DNA of 64,000 bases from Kingdonia uniflora (GCA_014058105.1 JACGCM010001129.1:3235001-3299000), one strand, 5' to 3'; shown: positions 21,950-36,648, numbered from the stretch's first letter. Numbers and translations: made by a program. The notes: a model not told the origin generated them from the letters alone.

Positions 21950-24900
21950 AGGCTTGGGAGTCTAGAATTCATAAGAAGATGGAAGAACTGCGCATCAGGT
22001 ATTTTGGATATCAACCATTACATCTTCCAATGCCAATTCGTATATTTTCCACTTACCATCATATGTCATATTCATAAGTGAAGGAGGTGGGGGATGATCA
22101 TTATCAGATGGTACGCTTCCACTATCTGTTGACATTTGAGGCAGAACGCCAAAATGGGCTTCGGTTGTTAGCGGAGGAGGCTGTGACAACTGAAGATGAA
22201 GCGGCAGGCGTTCGTCCGAGGGAGTCTCGGCGATACCCTGCTAATGAGTGGGTCTTGTTGAAGAAATAAGACCTTTCGTCTGTCTCTAGCATGCAAGGAG
22301 GTAGGGGTTATGGTAGAAGAGGTGGCGAGGATGGATGAGATCATTTTCTTCCATGGACCATAGATTTTAGCCATGAAAAAGATCTTTCATCTGTGAGCCC
22401 TAGTTCTAACTGGTCCCTGTGCCTTACAGCATGGGATCAAAATTTGAAAGTTGCTTCAGTTTTTTATCAACTTCTTTGTTGGCACTAAGAGACGTTTCGA
22501 GCTGATTCTTGATGTAAATTAAAAGTAATCTGTAAAATGTTTGTACTGATAGTATAAATGTAAAGAAATCTGTTGGATATAGTTTGGACATTTTGTTATC
22601 TGTAAAATATTATGTAAGAGAAAATTTTGAACTTAATGAAATATCTTTGTTCATGTATCATGATTCCTTGTTCGTGCAAATGTCTTTTGTAAAATAGGAG
22701 TCTATAAAATAGGTGTGAATTGATCATGGGGTGTGATGGGGAAAATTAATCTATAAGGACCTCAGTGTGAAGTGTGAAAATTTAGAAGAGTTCGAAAATG
22801 TAATTATAGAAAGTGTATAATGTAAGTAAGATGATGGGTTATTGTGAAGGTATATGGTTTGTCTGCGATCTGTATATGCGAACTGGGTAAAAAATGTCTC
22901 GAACTGCATGGAAAGAATTAATTTTTCTCTATAGGTGTTACGGTTGAACTTGTTGTATTTTGTATGTTTGTCAACTTCATATGAATATAAAATTTAAAGA
23001 GATTTTTCATAATATAGAAAGAATGACCTGTCGTAATATTCTAGACTTGATGCTGATCTTTTGCTTCACACAAACTTTTCATGAATAATATATCCTTTAG
23101 CCCAATCAGTGGGGTGAAATGAATTTCCAAAGATCTTCCTGGTGGCTATAAAATCGTGAATCTTGACTGTTATGACTTGTATCTTCTGTAGGGATAATTT
23201 TTCTTTGGAGGTAGTATGATTAACCATGGTAATGACTCGTTCTCAGCATGTTCATCAGGCAGTAGACGGTTGGTTTTATATCAAGGTTGTTGAACTTCGT
23301 GAAAGATTCTTTCTTTGATTGCTGTATAATGATGTGCTACCGGAATGGCCATTGAATCTGACCAGATTAGATGATGCAGGTAAGCGTGTTGAGTATAATC
23401 ACTTTTTTTGGTGCGATGTGTTTCAGAGGTCGCTGCAGAATGACACGGTGCAGGAACTGACAGTTCGACAACTCGCGTGTGACAAGATCGTTGAAGATGA
23501 AGCAAGGGTAGCAAATGGAGAGATAATTATATGTGAGTAGGCGTACCATCAGGGCTGCTTTAGATGTGACTGGGGAGCTCGGTAAGCTCGCAGTGTAAGA
23601 GCTCGTAATAAATAATCTATTTTTTATATTCTGTGTTGATATTTTAAATAAATGTAAGAGGAGGCATAGTGGATGCCTTGATCTGATTGAATAAGAATAA
23701 AGTATTATGTTTGTTGTTTGTGAATAGATATTGTAGATGACAGCTGTAGGATTTTAACAACTGTATAGATATCTTTAAATTTTGAATATTGAACTATTTT
23801 AGGAATACTGTACGATCTTGGTAGAGTATAAAAGTAAGGTGATTGGTCGTTTGTACTGTGTTGAGGAAGAGGTACAAATTTTTTTAATGACAAACAATAG
23901 AGACAGACGTGATGACGGTAAATATTATCACAGAAGTCATGATGATGCTTTTAACTAAAAAGATGTGCCTATAGAGACTGTAGGGGTGACTGATACGTGT
24001 CTGAAGGAGCTATCGTTTCTCAAACCGAGGAAGAGTATAAAACTCGTCTCTCTCTCCCTCATAAATTACCTACAGTTTCAGAGAGAGAAAAAAGTGGTAC
24101 AAATCTTATTTCAAAGGAGAGGAAATATATGAGTTCTGAATGAGATTTGAGAAGGAAATCTTCATCAGGTGATAGAAAATTGTCGGAGAAGCGACGAGAG
24201 TGCTCATTCTTTGTAAGACGTCTGGACAAAGTAGAAGATTGTTGCTCTTCAAGTACAGGTTGGTAATATAAAACTCTGTCTGTTTGATTTGTTTAGTAAT
24301 CTGTATGATTTTGTATGTGTACCTTTATAAATATGAGAAGTCCTGATAATATGGGGATTTTGGAATTTTGAATAAATCCGGAGGGTATAAGTTTTGGTAT
24401 ATGAATAGACTGTAGAGAGAAAAAATATGTGTTTGGAGAAGAAGAGGGATATTTGAAATGATTATTTTTTGTTTTTTGTTTTGGGAATTTGTAAAATAGA
24501 CGTGTTGACTGGGTAGAAGGTGGGTTTATTTTTACTGTATATAGTATAGAGATAATGATAAAATATGTTTTGTATCTCTAGGTCAAGTATGCGTTCTAAA
24601 CCTAGTATTCCCACTAGTAAATTTGTTGTATCGTCCAGTTCAGAGGAAACATCATCTTCAGGGAGGGGGGACGAGTGTAATATTATAGAGGAAGCTGTAA
24701 ATAGTATAGAGACGACCGTAGAGGTTGGGGGACCCAGTAACATTGAGGAAGTGATAGAGAAGGAGGAAAAAATAGATAAAGAGAATTTTTTTTGTCATAT
24801 ACCCTGAGGGGGTAGATGTAGGAAAAGAATACTTGAAATATAAAAAGAAATTGCAGGGAGAATAGGGAAGTTATGTGGAGGACCAAGGTTTCTGGTTCAA

Positions 24901-27900
24901 AGCTTATATCCCTGGGAAAGGGAAGGAGGCAGTATACTACCAAGTCCCATGTTTGTAGAAATGGAAGAATGATAGAGGGATTAGTGAGGAGGTGAATCTC
25001 TCATACTATAATGGTCTCGGGCTATTAGGGCCAAGTGATGGGTTTTTATGTTTTTTGAATCAGGTCGTATATGGCCTTAAAGTTCCTCTGACCTACTTTC
25101 ATAAATGAGTTATGAATCTGTTACAGTGTTGTCCTGCCCAGTTGAATGAGAATGTTTATAAAATGATGAGGATATGTGAGGCATTGAATAAAAAATAGAA
25201 GAAGGAAGGGACTGCTAAGCAGTTCGAAGCTGAAGATGTGATGAAATTTTATAAATGAAAATATGTTGAGAGTCGAAGTAGAGGTTACCTGTATAGTGAT
25301 TCATCTAGGCCGAAATTATTTAATTTTGAATCTGCAGGTAGATCATGGAATGACCACCTTCTGTGGGTAGAGGGTAACTGTATGCAAGTTCCAGATGAAC
25401 CAGCACTCAAACTGAACCATAAATATTATAATCCGAGTAAGTAATGTTGACCAATCTTCAAATAGCTAATAATCATGTCTTCAAGCTGTTAAATAATGTT
25501 TTGTTCCTTGTATTGGCAGAACCTAAACCTTAATCAACTCTTGATAAGACTAGCCTGTTCGACTGTGTTGCTTGAGATCAGGACGAGTTGAAGTAGGTAC
25601 TCGGTGAGCTCGGTATCCGCAGAGATAAAAGAGTAGATTTTGTAATACCCAAAGTTCAGCGAGCTCATAAAAAATAAGCTATGGCTGAAGGGAAAGCAGG
25701 TTTGACTGTTGCTGATGTTCTTAGTATTCCACCTCCTGTACCTCAAACCACCAAATAGAATATACGAAGGCTACGAAAGTCAGCTCAGCAAAGTACCCTT
25801 GCTACTGGGGTTAAGGCCACTGAACAAGAGATCGTAAAGTCTATTTCTGGCGATGTGGAGGAGAAACTTCAAGTGAGTGTGGTTGCTCCTATAGAGGCTG
25901 TAAAGAGCTCGTTGAAGAGAAAACGGCATGAGGAAGAGGGTAGTTCTTGAACTAACCCTCATGTTGCGGTCAACATGAAAGAGCTGGAGCTGGAATACTG
26001 TCTGATGGCTGGGACGAACCCGCAGCAGCTCAAAAATGTGTATCTCGAACATACTTTCGTGGTATGTGTTAAAAGTTGGTAATTGTCTTTATCTTCGAAT
26101 TAAAAAAATTTGCTGAACTGAATCTATCTTTATCTATTGTTTGCACCGGCAGCTCTCAACACTGCTGAAGAGGGCAAGATAGTGTCTGGAAAAGAGAAGC
26201 CAGAAGTTCGGGGCTCTTATGGTAAAGTTTAAAGCTTAATCTACTCGTATGAAGGAGCTCGAAGTTGAGCTCAAGCTAAAGAAGGAGAAGAGAGCTGAAG
26301 AAGCTACAGCGGCTACAGAGCTCATAGAAAAGCATAAAGATCTGGTGAGGCATGATGATGTGATGACAAAATCAGTCGACGCCCTTTTAGTAGAAATAGA
26401 TCACTTCATCCAGTCTTATTATGATTTTGGACTGAGTCTAGCTGATGTGAAGCTAGGCCGGGCTGGTAGGTATAGTTAAATAGTTTTCCCTTCAGAGGTT
26501 ATGGAGGAAGTGATGGTTGATGTTGGCGTTTCTCCTAAGAAAACGCTAGAGCTTCCCCTTGAAAGTGTTTAGCCAGTTTGCGTAGCCGACAAAACATTAG
26601 ATCCTCCTTCAGAACATACTGAGCCAGTCCATCCTGTTGGGAGAACATTGGATCCTCCATCTGAGGTAGAAATTATTAAGAATATATAAACGTTCTGTGG
26701 TATCCTATTTTTAACTTGATTTGGGTGTGGTTGTATTATGTATTTGTCGTATACAATTTAAGTGTGATTGATGCTTTGAAATGTTCTCTTTTTGAATGTC
26801 TGTATGATAACAAGATATTTGTACTCTGTTTAGGAGATAGAGCGATTGAGAAAAACTAATTCCAAACTGAAGAGAACGTTGAGTAGAGCGAGGGATTCTG
26901 TGGCTCGTATTCAACAGGTACTTAATAAAACTGAATATGAGATAATACAATTTCAGTTGAATTTAGAGAATACTTATAAAAAGTTAAATGACCTCTAGTA
27001 TAGATATGCTAAGATAAAAATAGAAAGGGGTGAGGTTTTAAGAAAGGAAGAGGTAAAGGGGGTTTTAGTTCGAAAACCAATAGAATTAACCTGTTTTAAT
27101 GACCCGAGTGATAAGGCTAGGTATCAAAGTATGTTAATAGATCTGGCATTGCATTTTGAGGTCGAGGTAGATAGTGAACGAGGTTCGAAAGAAGCTTATA
27201 TGGAGTTTTTGAAGAAGAGAGGTGTAGTTCTGGACCCCGCTCTGGTTATATTTTTAGCTCAAGAAGCACGTAATCGTCATAGTGTAGAGGCAAAAAAGTA
27301 TTATGCCCGAGCTGGTGTATCTGTTGTATGGGGCGATGTAAAACCTTTATCTGATGTATTTGGCTTTATGGAAAATTGGAGGGCCATAAGAATTATATTT
27401 TTCAGGATAAGAAAAAAGAAAATAGAGGTTCAACAGCAATTAGAGGGTGAATTAAAGGTATTGCAGGATGAGTTATTGCTACATGTGGAGCAAAAAATGT
27501 CTTTAGCAACACGATTGTCGAAAGAAGTGATTGTTCGAATAAAGATAGAAGCTGATGTGAGGGCCTAAGGTGAATTATAAAAAAAACGTGCCAGTGGCTA
27601 CACAAGACGCATATGGCATTAAAGAAGTATTTATATCCGTCGCGAGCAAAAGTCGCTGCTCGAACAGAACATGAGCGCCATATAGATAGTGTTATTGATT
27701 TTTATGGAGGAGAACTGACTATGGTATAGAACAAATTTAGGAAGTTCATACCGGGATGTGAAAAGGATTTTGATGTGGAGAATGCCAAGGCCGAGAATAT
27801 GTGGTTTACCAAAGATGATTAGGAAATTGCTGGTCACAAACCTATTCCTAGGTCGAGGGAACTACCATCATAAGAGGATGAGGAGGAGGTTGAGAGTCTG

Positions 27901-28660
27901 ATACCTCGATCGCGGCGTAAACAACGTCAGCAGGACATGGTGACCTTTACAGCTCCGATAGATGTCCAAGTAATGAATAGAAAGAGTTTAAAAGATACAA
28001 GGCAGTCATCTCATGTTTTAAAGAAGCAAAAATAGGGTATTCTCATTTTTCTTTTACCGTTCCTACATAAGTTTTTAGATCTTTGTATACTATGTTTGAT
28101 GATAAATAAAATTTATTCTCTATGATGGTAAATAGGACGATGTATCGATATTACTCAGATACCATGTTCCTTAATTATACTTGTTAAACTGTGATATGTA
28201 ATCTGTTGGTATAATCGAACTATTATAAATATAAACTATTATAACGGGTGGAACTGATAGCTATTCAAAGTCAGTGTGACGCGTTACACGTCCAAAAAAA
28301 AATAATTGAACGCTGAGCTAAGTTTGAGTCAGGGTACATTGAAAAGTTCTATTGAACTAGAAGAAAATACAAAGGTGGAGATGTTGAAAGAGAAAAATGC
28401 AGTGATCCGCGTAACTGAGACGTTGCGAGAAAAAGTGGCTGAACTAAATATCAAAATGAAAAAGATAAAACATTTAGAAGAATTGATACGGAAAAAGGGT
28501 GATGAAGTGTATGATTGGAAGGAGAGTGTATGATGTTGTGTTAATTGAAGAATTCAATGACTCGAGAACCGACGAATTGAGGTCTATTGTCGATTCTGAT
28601 GAGATGGGGGCATCCAAAACGGATGATGATGGTTTCCCATATAAACTTGATGACTTCGTC
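21950..28660 (+). pseudogene. Antisense extra ORF (aORF) region of the outer Tat element
   Basis: Decayed plus-strand exons opposite to pol. The first small ORF begins MVMTRSQHVHQAV at 23226 and matches MVKTRS at 35338 in the inner element. The conserved core lies at about 24590-25440 and ends FESAGRSWNDHLLWVEGN; it corresponds to the core ending in DLSSAGR...NDNLLWVSGE at 37320-37370. This resembles the family often labelled putative gypsy-type transposase in plant annotations. Coiled-coil segments rich in Lys and Glu follow (26249-26479, 27131-27568, 28306-28533), then an acidic tail. The tail runs directly into truncated integrase at about 28660, so the usual spacer and integrase C-terminus are deleted. 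Function unknown. Confidence 0.65.
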
Positions 28661-31600
28661 TTCTCGTGTTCGACACAGAGGGACTGCTTCTACCTATTTA
28701 GTGAAGTAATTCGTTACTACTAAGAGGTGCTTCATTTTGCCTGGTATGGTGGGAAATTCTTTTACAAGGTTGAGTGCCCATCTTTTGAATGGCAAAACAA
28801 CGTTGCTGGAATGGAGTTCCAAGGCTGGGGCTCGAATTTGAGGGCCATGTCATTGGCAGGCATCACACTTTCTTGCGTGTTTAATGGCTTGAGCTTTCAT
28901 TTTAGGCCAGAAGACTCCTTGGGCAAGAGCTTGATTGGCTAGAGATCTTCCTACTGCGTGGGAACCACAAGTACCTTCATGAAGTTTGTGCAGGAATTTT
29001 TGAGCTTCCTTCCTGGATAAGCATTCAAGATATGGTCCTGTAACTAAAATTTTGTACAGAAAATCATTTTCCACGATGTATCGCTTAGCATTACCAAGTA
29101 CGCATCCCCTTTCAGTGGGATCTGCAGGAAGTTCACCTCCAAACGCATTTTTAGTTCCAATATACTTGAGAAAAGATCATCTCCAATCGTCCTCGTCCTC
29201 TTCAACGCCCCCAGCATTAACAGAATTTGAGCTTATGATGTTGATATTGGGGGTGGATAATACTTTGATCTTGAGGTACCGAGCTTCTGTGCCAAGGATT
29301 CCTGCAAGATAAATGAGAGAATCAGAATGTCTATTTTCTCCGCGTGGTAAATGTTTAATAGTAATCCTCCTGAATTTGCGCATTCTGTCAGCTACTATTG
29401 CTGCATAATCAATCATCTTTCCGTTCTTTTGGAATTTTTCTGTATAATGGTTCACAATAAGTAAAGAGTCTGTCTACACAAATAACTCGGAGATTCTGAC
29501 CTCGAGAGCCATATCTAGACCATGAATTATTACCTCATACTCGGCCTCATTGTTGGTAGCTTCTAAATTAAGTCTAATTATTTTCTAGATCCTATCATTA
29601 GAAAGTGTAATAAGTACGATTCTAATGTCTGATCTTGCTGGTCCCTAAGATTCATCAGTTAAAAGATGTTATCCCTTTTGAGTTATCCAGTCTGACTTTT
29701 CTTCAAGGTGTTCTTCATTAGTGTTCGTATTATCTTCTTCCCAGTCAGGATCTCCTACTGGGAAGTCTGCAAGAAAATCTATTACTGCTTGACCCTTTTC
29801 AGAATGTCTCGGTTCAAAACGGATGTCATATTTGCCAAAAGTGGCCGACCACTGTTGTACTCGTCTGGATTTTTCTCGCTTGGATAAGATCTCTCGCAAA
29901 GGGTAATTTGTCACTACTTGAACTTAGTGTGCTTGAAATATTGTCTCAATTTTTATGATGTGTATACGGGAGCTAAGAGTAGTTTTTCGATCTTGGTATA
30001 TCGAGATTCTGTTGGAGTGAGAGTTTTACTGATGAAGTAGAGAAGTTTTTCTATTTTCTCATCAAGTTGAATAAGAACATAACTTAATGACTCATCTGTG
30101 ATTGCAAGATATATTGTGAGTTCTTCCCCCTCGTAAGGTGTACTCATCACTGGTGGTGAACCCAAGTAAAGTTTGAGTTCCTGAAATGCTACTTTACACT
30201 TTGTTGTCCACTTGATTTTAGGATCCTTCTTAGACTTCTGTTTAGTTGTCCCTTCCCGCAATAGGTTAAACAACCATCGACATCGATCTAAAGACTTTGA
30301 AACAAAACGATTTATTACGGTAATCTTGCCTGCTAACTTTTGAACGTCTTTCTTTATTTTCAAAGAAGACATAGACACTAGTGCGATAATACGATCTGGA
30401 TCAGCATCTATACCTCGCTTACTGATCAAATGTCCCAAGAATTTTCCTGACTAGACCCCGAACTGGCATTTTTCCGGGTTGAGCCTCATTTTGAAGAAAT
30501 GGAAAATTTTGAAAGTAGTACTTAAGTCTGTAATATGGTTCTCCTTCTTTAAACTTTTACACATCATGTCATCAATGTAGACTTTCATCATTTTTTCAAG
30601 GTGATCTTTGAACATCTGTGTCATCAATTGCTTATAAATGTCTCTAGCAGTCTTGAGACCGAATGGCATGACCTTATAGCAGTATAGGCCATGTTCTATA
30701 ATAAAAGTTATTTTCTCCTGATCATCAGGTAGCATAGGTATTTGATTATACCCTGATGCGGCATCCATCATGGATACGAGTTTGTGCCCCACAGTATAAT
30801 CGATTAGATGGTTTATGATAAGATGTGAAAAAACTATCCTTTAGAGTATGTTTGTTGAGATCCGTGAAATCCACGTACACTCTGATCTTTTCATTCTTCT
30901 TTGAGACTACTACAATGTTTAAGATCCATTATGGGTAACTGGCCTTTCTGATTAAACCAACTTCGATGAGCTTGTCAATCTCTTTATTGACTTCTTCTCA
31001 GAATCTTGGTGCAAGAGTCCTCTGCTTATGCTTGACAACTTCAGCTTTATCTTTCAAATTGAGTTTGTGGCAAACCAGATTAGGATCCATAACCGATATT
31101 CTGTGAAACGTTCAAGCAAATACATCACTGTTGTCTTTAAGGAACTGGATGAGAACATCTCATTCTACTGCGGGTAGAAGAGTGCCAATATATGTCCCTC
31201 GCTTGTCTCCACTGATTTTGACATACTCTGTTGTTTTTGCGCTTGGCAAATGGTTCTCCGTAGAGTTTACTATATAGTTTTCTGCAATGTTTTCAGTTAT
31301 TTTCAGTAATTGTTATGCGAGTTATGGCTTTAATGACCCTGGTACGATGGCAATAGAGTTTTCATATGCTCGAGTTAACATCTGACTTCCTTTGATTTCA
31401 TATATACCGCCATTCCATTCAAATCGCAACGCCAAATGATAGGTTGATGGAATACCTCGCATATTGTGTAACCAGTAACGTCCCATTATCCCCAAATAAT
31501 GGGATTTTATATTGATAACATAAAAGACAATGTCAAGTATTACTGGGCCTACCGTAATAGGAAGTATTATTATTCTTGTACATTCTTCTTTAGATCCGTT

Positions 31601-33477
31601 GAACCTACGGATATCAATGTCACTGGGTTATACTTTATCGGCCAGTCCCATCTGATTAATCGTGTTTTGAAAAAGTAGTTCGATAGTACGGCCCGTAACT
31701 ATTATCATAGTATGAAGTACCATGTTTCTTATTTTTAACATGACCACCAAAGCATCGTGGTGAGGAAAGTTGACGTGACGAACATCACAATCATCGAAAG
31801 AAATTTCTGTTCGTTGAGAACTAGATACATGAAGTAAACGAGCTTCTTTATCTTTAATGGGAAGGTTATGACATTGGCCGACATGTCTTTTTTTTCTTTT
31901 TTTGATTGGCTGACGATCTATATCTCAACAAAGTGGCAGAGTGATATATGGTATAAATGCTTCTACCCTGCTGGCTCTTCGATTTGTATGACTTCTATAA
32001 AAAGCTTGTAGCTCCCATTCTTGTAACTTTTGACATCTACAATGTATTCATGCATTCGTCCATCTGCAAAGATATACTTCAATAGTCGCTGTAAGGCAAA
32101 ACAATATTTTGTTTCATGATGTCTGACCTTGTGGTAAATACAGTACGGTTTGTTCTCAATGGGTTGGAGATACTATGCATTACGAAAAAACCTATCCTTC
32201 TGAAGTATAGAATAAATGCTGGCTATGGTCACATTTATCTTGGGAAGATAAGGCTTTGGCAAGTTACTCCCCTTTCGAGGACGTTCGTCGTTAGATTTTG
32301 TCCATTTCTTGTCTCCTCCCTGATCAGTAGCACAATTAAAATCATGGCTTGTTGACTGATCTTGAGCTGTTAATGTTGACTTTTAAGGTTTCTGTTTGTC
32401 AGACACCATTCTTTCTAGGTCGATATACCTGTTAACTTTTTTGATCATGTCCTCCAGAGTTGTTGGCTTGTTTAGGATGAGGTACTCCTTCGCCCTTCCA
32501 TCAACGAGTAAAGCATTGGTGAAAGATGAAATAGTAATCTTCTAGTCGACCCGATCTACCTTTCGAGCTAACTCCAAAAAATTCTTAGTGAATGTCTCGA
32601 GCTTCTCTCCTGACATCTCCTTAAGGCTAAAAAGAGAGTATAGATTATCCTCTTTGTCTCTGCTGTACAAGTAATTCTTAACGAAGAGTTCTCGTAGCTA
32701 TTTAAAAGTTGTTATAGATCCTTCGGGTAGGGTGTGGAACCATTGCACGGGTTTGCCTGATAAACTGGTATGAAAAAGCTGGCATTAAATGTGGTTAGAC
32801 GTGGAATGTAGGCCTAATGCATCCTGGAACACTTGGACGTGTTCCACTGGATTAGTTCATTTGTACTTTCGAATCCTTGGAGTATAGAACCTGGTGGGGA
32901 CTTTGCCATCGAACAGCTCTTGTGCAATTGAGCTCTTCTGTAATCTGTTGTGGATTCCTTTAGTCGGAGTCTAAGCTTTGAGTAGTTCTTTGATTCGTTT
33001 GTCAACATGTTCCTAAGTCACATATTGTCTAGCTACAGTGGCAGGGGGTGTGATGCATCCTTCTCCAGGATTGTGGCCGTCAGTCCCTTCACTTAGAGAT
33101 TCTTTTGCAGGGATTCAAACTCATTAAGGTAGATTTTTAGCCTGTCTGATTCCTGCCGGGTCGCCATCTACTTCCACGTGGACCACCTAGATTGGTATGG
33201 GCTCCATTTCCTGTTGGTGATGATTAGATCGAAGTGCCCTTCTTGCATGATTGCCTTTCGGAGGAGGTTCTATTTTGTCATGGACGGAGATTCGCGAGCC
33301 TTCAGGTTGTACGGCCTTATTCTTCAGGGCGATGATCTGTTGACTTTGTAGAACCTTCAGCACATCTTGTACACTCGCCAGCTGTTGCTTCAGAGTGGCA
33401 CGTCTTTCTATTTCAGAATTTAAAGTAGCCCGTAGATCTACTAGTGCGGCATTTTCTTCTACTTGAACTTTCGGCAT
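28660..33477 (-). pseudogene. gag-pol remains of the outer Tat element
   Basis: Minus-strand order: gag N-terminus from ATG 33477 (MPKVQVEENAALVDLRATL, helical), degraded gag and protease (33.0-31.0 kb), and RT at 30792-30451 with MPFGLKTARDIYKQLM and the YIDDM catalytic box. The RT thumb and first RNase H follow (30438-29669; MGHLISKRGIDADPDRI, then FISKTLTPTESRYTKIEKLL), then a second RNase H module with LPRGENRHSDSLIYLA (29455-29177). The integrase zinc-binding region (29074-28850) has HEGTCGSH...ARKCDACQ with His and Cys ligands present. The core survives only to YFTK-VEAVPLCRTRE near 28680. Stops and frameshifts occur throughout. A dual RNase H is a Tat-group trait. Confidence 0.85.
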
Positions 33478-33496
33478 GCTCTGACCTAGAGGTAAC

Positions 33497-34087
33497 TATA
33501 GGGACCAGATTTCGTAAAGCTCGAACTAGTTTGAAATCGATCCTTACACCAAGAACTACTATGCCAAGAATTAAATAAAAGATAACACTTGACACAGGGG
33601 ATTTAGCGTGAAAAACCTGTGAATAGGTAAAAACTACGACCTCGAGTGGATGATTTTATGAAAGTAGTATTATTGCTTGAGAGAATGAAGGAATCTGATT
33701 ACAAGAGTTATTCTAAGATAAAATAGCTAGAGATCAGATAATTGTCTGTGTAAAATTCTTTCCTTTTTTCCTCCTATTTCCTTAGGAGCTCTGCCCTTTT
33801 ATAGACCCTTCTCTCAGCTTGACATCGTGCTCGAACACGTTTTCCTGAAAGTGGGAGTCATGGGCAGTTGAGTGTGTAACTGCTAGCTCGTGAGAGACAG
33901 GTGTATATTGATTTCTTCTGTTTATATCTGTTGTAGGCGATCCACGTTCTGCTTGAGTTTGTGGTCGATGTGTAACTGTTAACGTGTTTGTCTAAGCGTG
34001 AGTCTAGTATTGGATAAGGTCAAGTCTTATAGGGCTCGAGGGATAGATGAGATCGAGTATCCTCAGCTTGAGGGATAAGTCCCTACA
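33497..34087 (-). repeat. 3' LTR of the inner Tat element
   Basis: 591 bp, aligned end to end with 47072-47662. The first dinucleotide reads TA instead of TG, a G-to-A change. It ends GTCCCTACA. Confidence 0.95.
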
Positions 34088-34100
34088 ATCGCCCCCCTCA
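34088..34100 (-). other. Polypurine tract of the inner Tat element
   Basis: The minus strand reads TGAGGGGGGCGAT directly upstream of the 3' LTR. This is the expected plus-strand DNA primer for reverse transcription. Confidence 0.8.
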
Positions 34101-35337
34101 CAACTGAAGTCACGTGAGGCTTTAGTTGAGAAAAACCCAAAAACTCGAACCTTGTGATGACGTAAGCGACGCTTAAAAAATAGAACGTCTGTATTGAAGA
34201 GTGTGCTGTCATTATGATGCGTGAGTGTCATGGGCAGACTGTTAGTTTTCCCGAGCGAATGACTATTTGGGAAAACAACGTGTATTAAATGCGGAATCGC
34301 TATAAATAGTGGTCAGATTTGATTGCCGAATAACCTGCAACACATCTTCGCTGCAAAGAAAAATAAACATGCCTATTTTGTAGAGTGAGGAAAAAAAATA
34401 TAAGTTTTTTGGAAACGTACCTTTGCAAAATCATGGCTAAGATGAGGAATCAAGTGTATCATACTCGGTTTTCTTTCATCATGGAGGGATTCCGGATATG
34501 GTTTTGTGGTTATCAGAGTAGGGAGACTCCCTTTGCTGTTTTATTGAAGGAGTGTTGTTTGAAATATTTTTTAGTATTATGTAGAGTCCGATTTAGCGGC
34601 TGGGGTGTATGCGATGCAAAATCTCTGGTTTCTACTCAATTGCCACGAACTCCGGGTTAGTGGGGATAAGGAGGAAGAGACGGCGGTGGTGGAGGTGGAA
34701 GATGGATCGCTTCTTTCGGTGCTATCGCTTTTCTTTTAATTCTTCCTACAAGGAAATAAAGGGGAAAGAGGTTTTTGACCTGTTGCAGTCTTGTACTTTT
34801 TGATCTGTGGCTGAGGTTTCTCGGGAAGATTAGGATTATCTTGACAACGAGAAAAGAACTGGAGACCTGTTTTCGTGTCTGAGAAAGTATTTGTAATATC
34901 AAACTTCGAAGAGCTTGATTCTGTAATTGTAAAGCAACGTTATAGGAGTAGTCCTGTAACCAACTTGTTAGATAAAAATTGAGCGTAATAAAAGAATATT
35001 TTTGTTTTTTTTTGTTTTTTTTTTACTAGCGAAAAAGCAGAAATAGTTGACATGTCATCGAGCTGTACATAATATAGGAGTGAATAGTTGGTGGGATAAC
35101 ATACATTATCCTACCTCGTAAATGAATCGAGCTTAACAGATGTAAACATAAAGCTCAAAATATAATTTTTAGAGAGCTCGATTAAGCACGAAAAGGTAAT
35201 AGTAAGTAGCTCGAACCCGGGAAGAGTGGGTTATAGAAACTAAAATACTTTGTGTATAGTCAATCGAAAAATTAGTCCTGTTAACTGAACAGTATAAAAT
35301 TGTGACTTGTTCTTTAAGAAGGATATTCATAAAAAAT

Positions 35338-35688
35338 ATGGTGAAGACTCGTTCTTAGAGGGTTGTTGAAGCGCGTGTGTTGAACGACTTGCGTTTAGCA
35401 TTCAAGATTGATGAAATAAGGGAAGCTGTTTTTGGGCAGCAAGGTTATGATGCGGTTCTGTTCAAAACCCGAGCGAACAACGAGGGTAAGACTGATGCAG
35501 AAAGGGGCACGGAACTGAACCGCGTGTACTGGTCCGAGTCCATGCGTACCTGTTGGCGGTCTGTTGAAGATCGTAAAAAGTTTGTCCTGATGATGGCCAG
35601 GGAGGAGATCATTAATAAGGATATGGATATCGCCTCAGGGCTGCTGAAGGCTTGTGGTGTTGTCGGGCACACCGGTTGCTTCAAATGA
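35338..35688 (+). pseudogene. Small antisense ORF (MVKTRS family) of the inner Tat element
   Basis: Starts at ATG 35338 (MVKTRS), has an in-frame TAG at codon 7, then stays open for about 110 residues to the stop at 35686. The protein is charged, with YWSESMRTCWRSVEDRKKFV and a C-terminal GHTGCFK. The outer element has a homologue at 23226-23580 that also begins MV-TRS and ends near a GCF motif. The small ORF is thus a conserved companion of the larger aORF in this family. I recognise no known domain; it may be a first exon of the aORF. Confidence 0.55.
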
Positions 35689-36648
35689 AAGTATCTTGGG
35701 GATTAGAGTGATTGACTGTTGTATTTTTGAATTTTTGAAATGTAATTGCCCGAATTTACTTGAAGAAAAAAAAATCTATTTATGAAAATAGGCTATGAGT
35801 AGGATTGTTTGTTGAAACTGAATTTTTGAATTTGTGTTGCTAATTGATATTGACGTTAAAGTCAAGGTCTATAAGTAGGGCAAGCAAATGTACGTGAAAT
35901 TTTAAAGTAGAAAATTCAGAATCATGAGTTTGGGGTATTGTAAAAAGAGTGGGACCAAGAGGCTGAGAGATACGCTAAAGTATAATATTTGGTGTAATGA
36001 TGGGAAGGTGTTTTCACCGAAGTGGTACGACACGTCTGACAGGTTCAGACGAATAGACAGCTCGGTTCAGGAATCGAGGACTGCTTACTGGAAAACTCCA
36101 AACCGCCAGCGGTTCGGGGAAAGGTGCATAAGTACCCCCTCTCCTCCCTCTCGGAATACAGAAAACTAGAAAAAGAAGATAAGGGTTAGAGAGAGAGAGA
36201 GATCTCAACTGACAATTCCATTACGGCCGAAGGAGGAAAGGATAAGAGGAAAGCAGTGACTAGGAGTCTCGATTGCAAACTACGATAGGAGGCTGAGATC
36301 GAGGAGGTTTTGAAAAAGTTGCAGAAATTGAGCAAACTGGTGCGGACCAACGCTGCAGACTCTCACTCGGGTACTGAAGGTAAGTCTGTCTTTGATTTTA
36401 CAAGAGTTTTTGTATAAAAATCTTTATTGTGTCGGGATAAGGATGTAATCCCTGCCAAACACAAAAAAATGAAATAAAAATATCAATGGGAATAATGACT
36501 GTGGGGCGATAAAAATCATTTTGAGACAGTTTGTGATTGTATAAGTGATCTAGTAGTGCGAGATAAAAATTGATATATATACCTTGACCTATCTCTAGGT
36601 TTTGTTGAACCAGTGTTTTGTAAAGTAGAACCTTTACTGTAGATAAGT

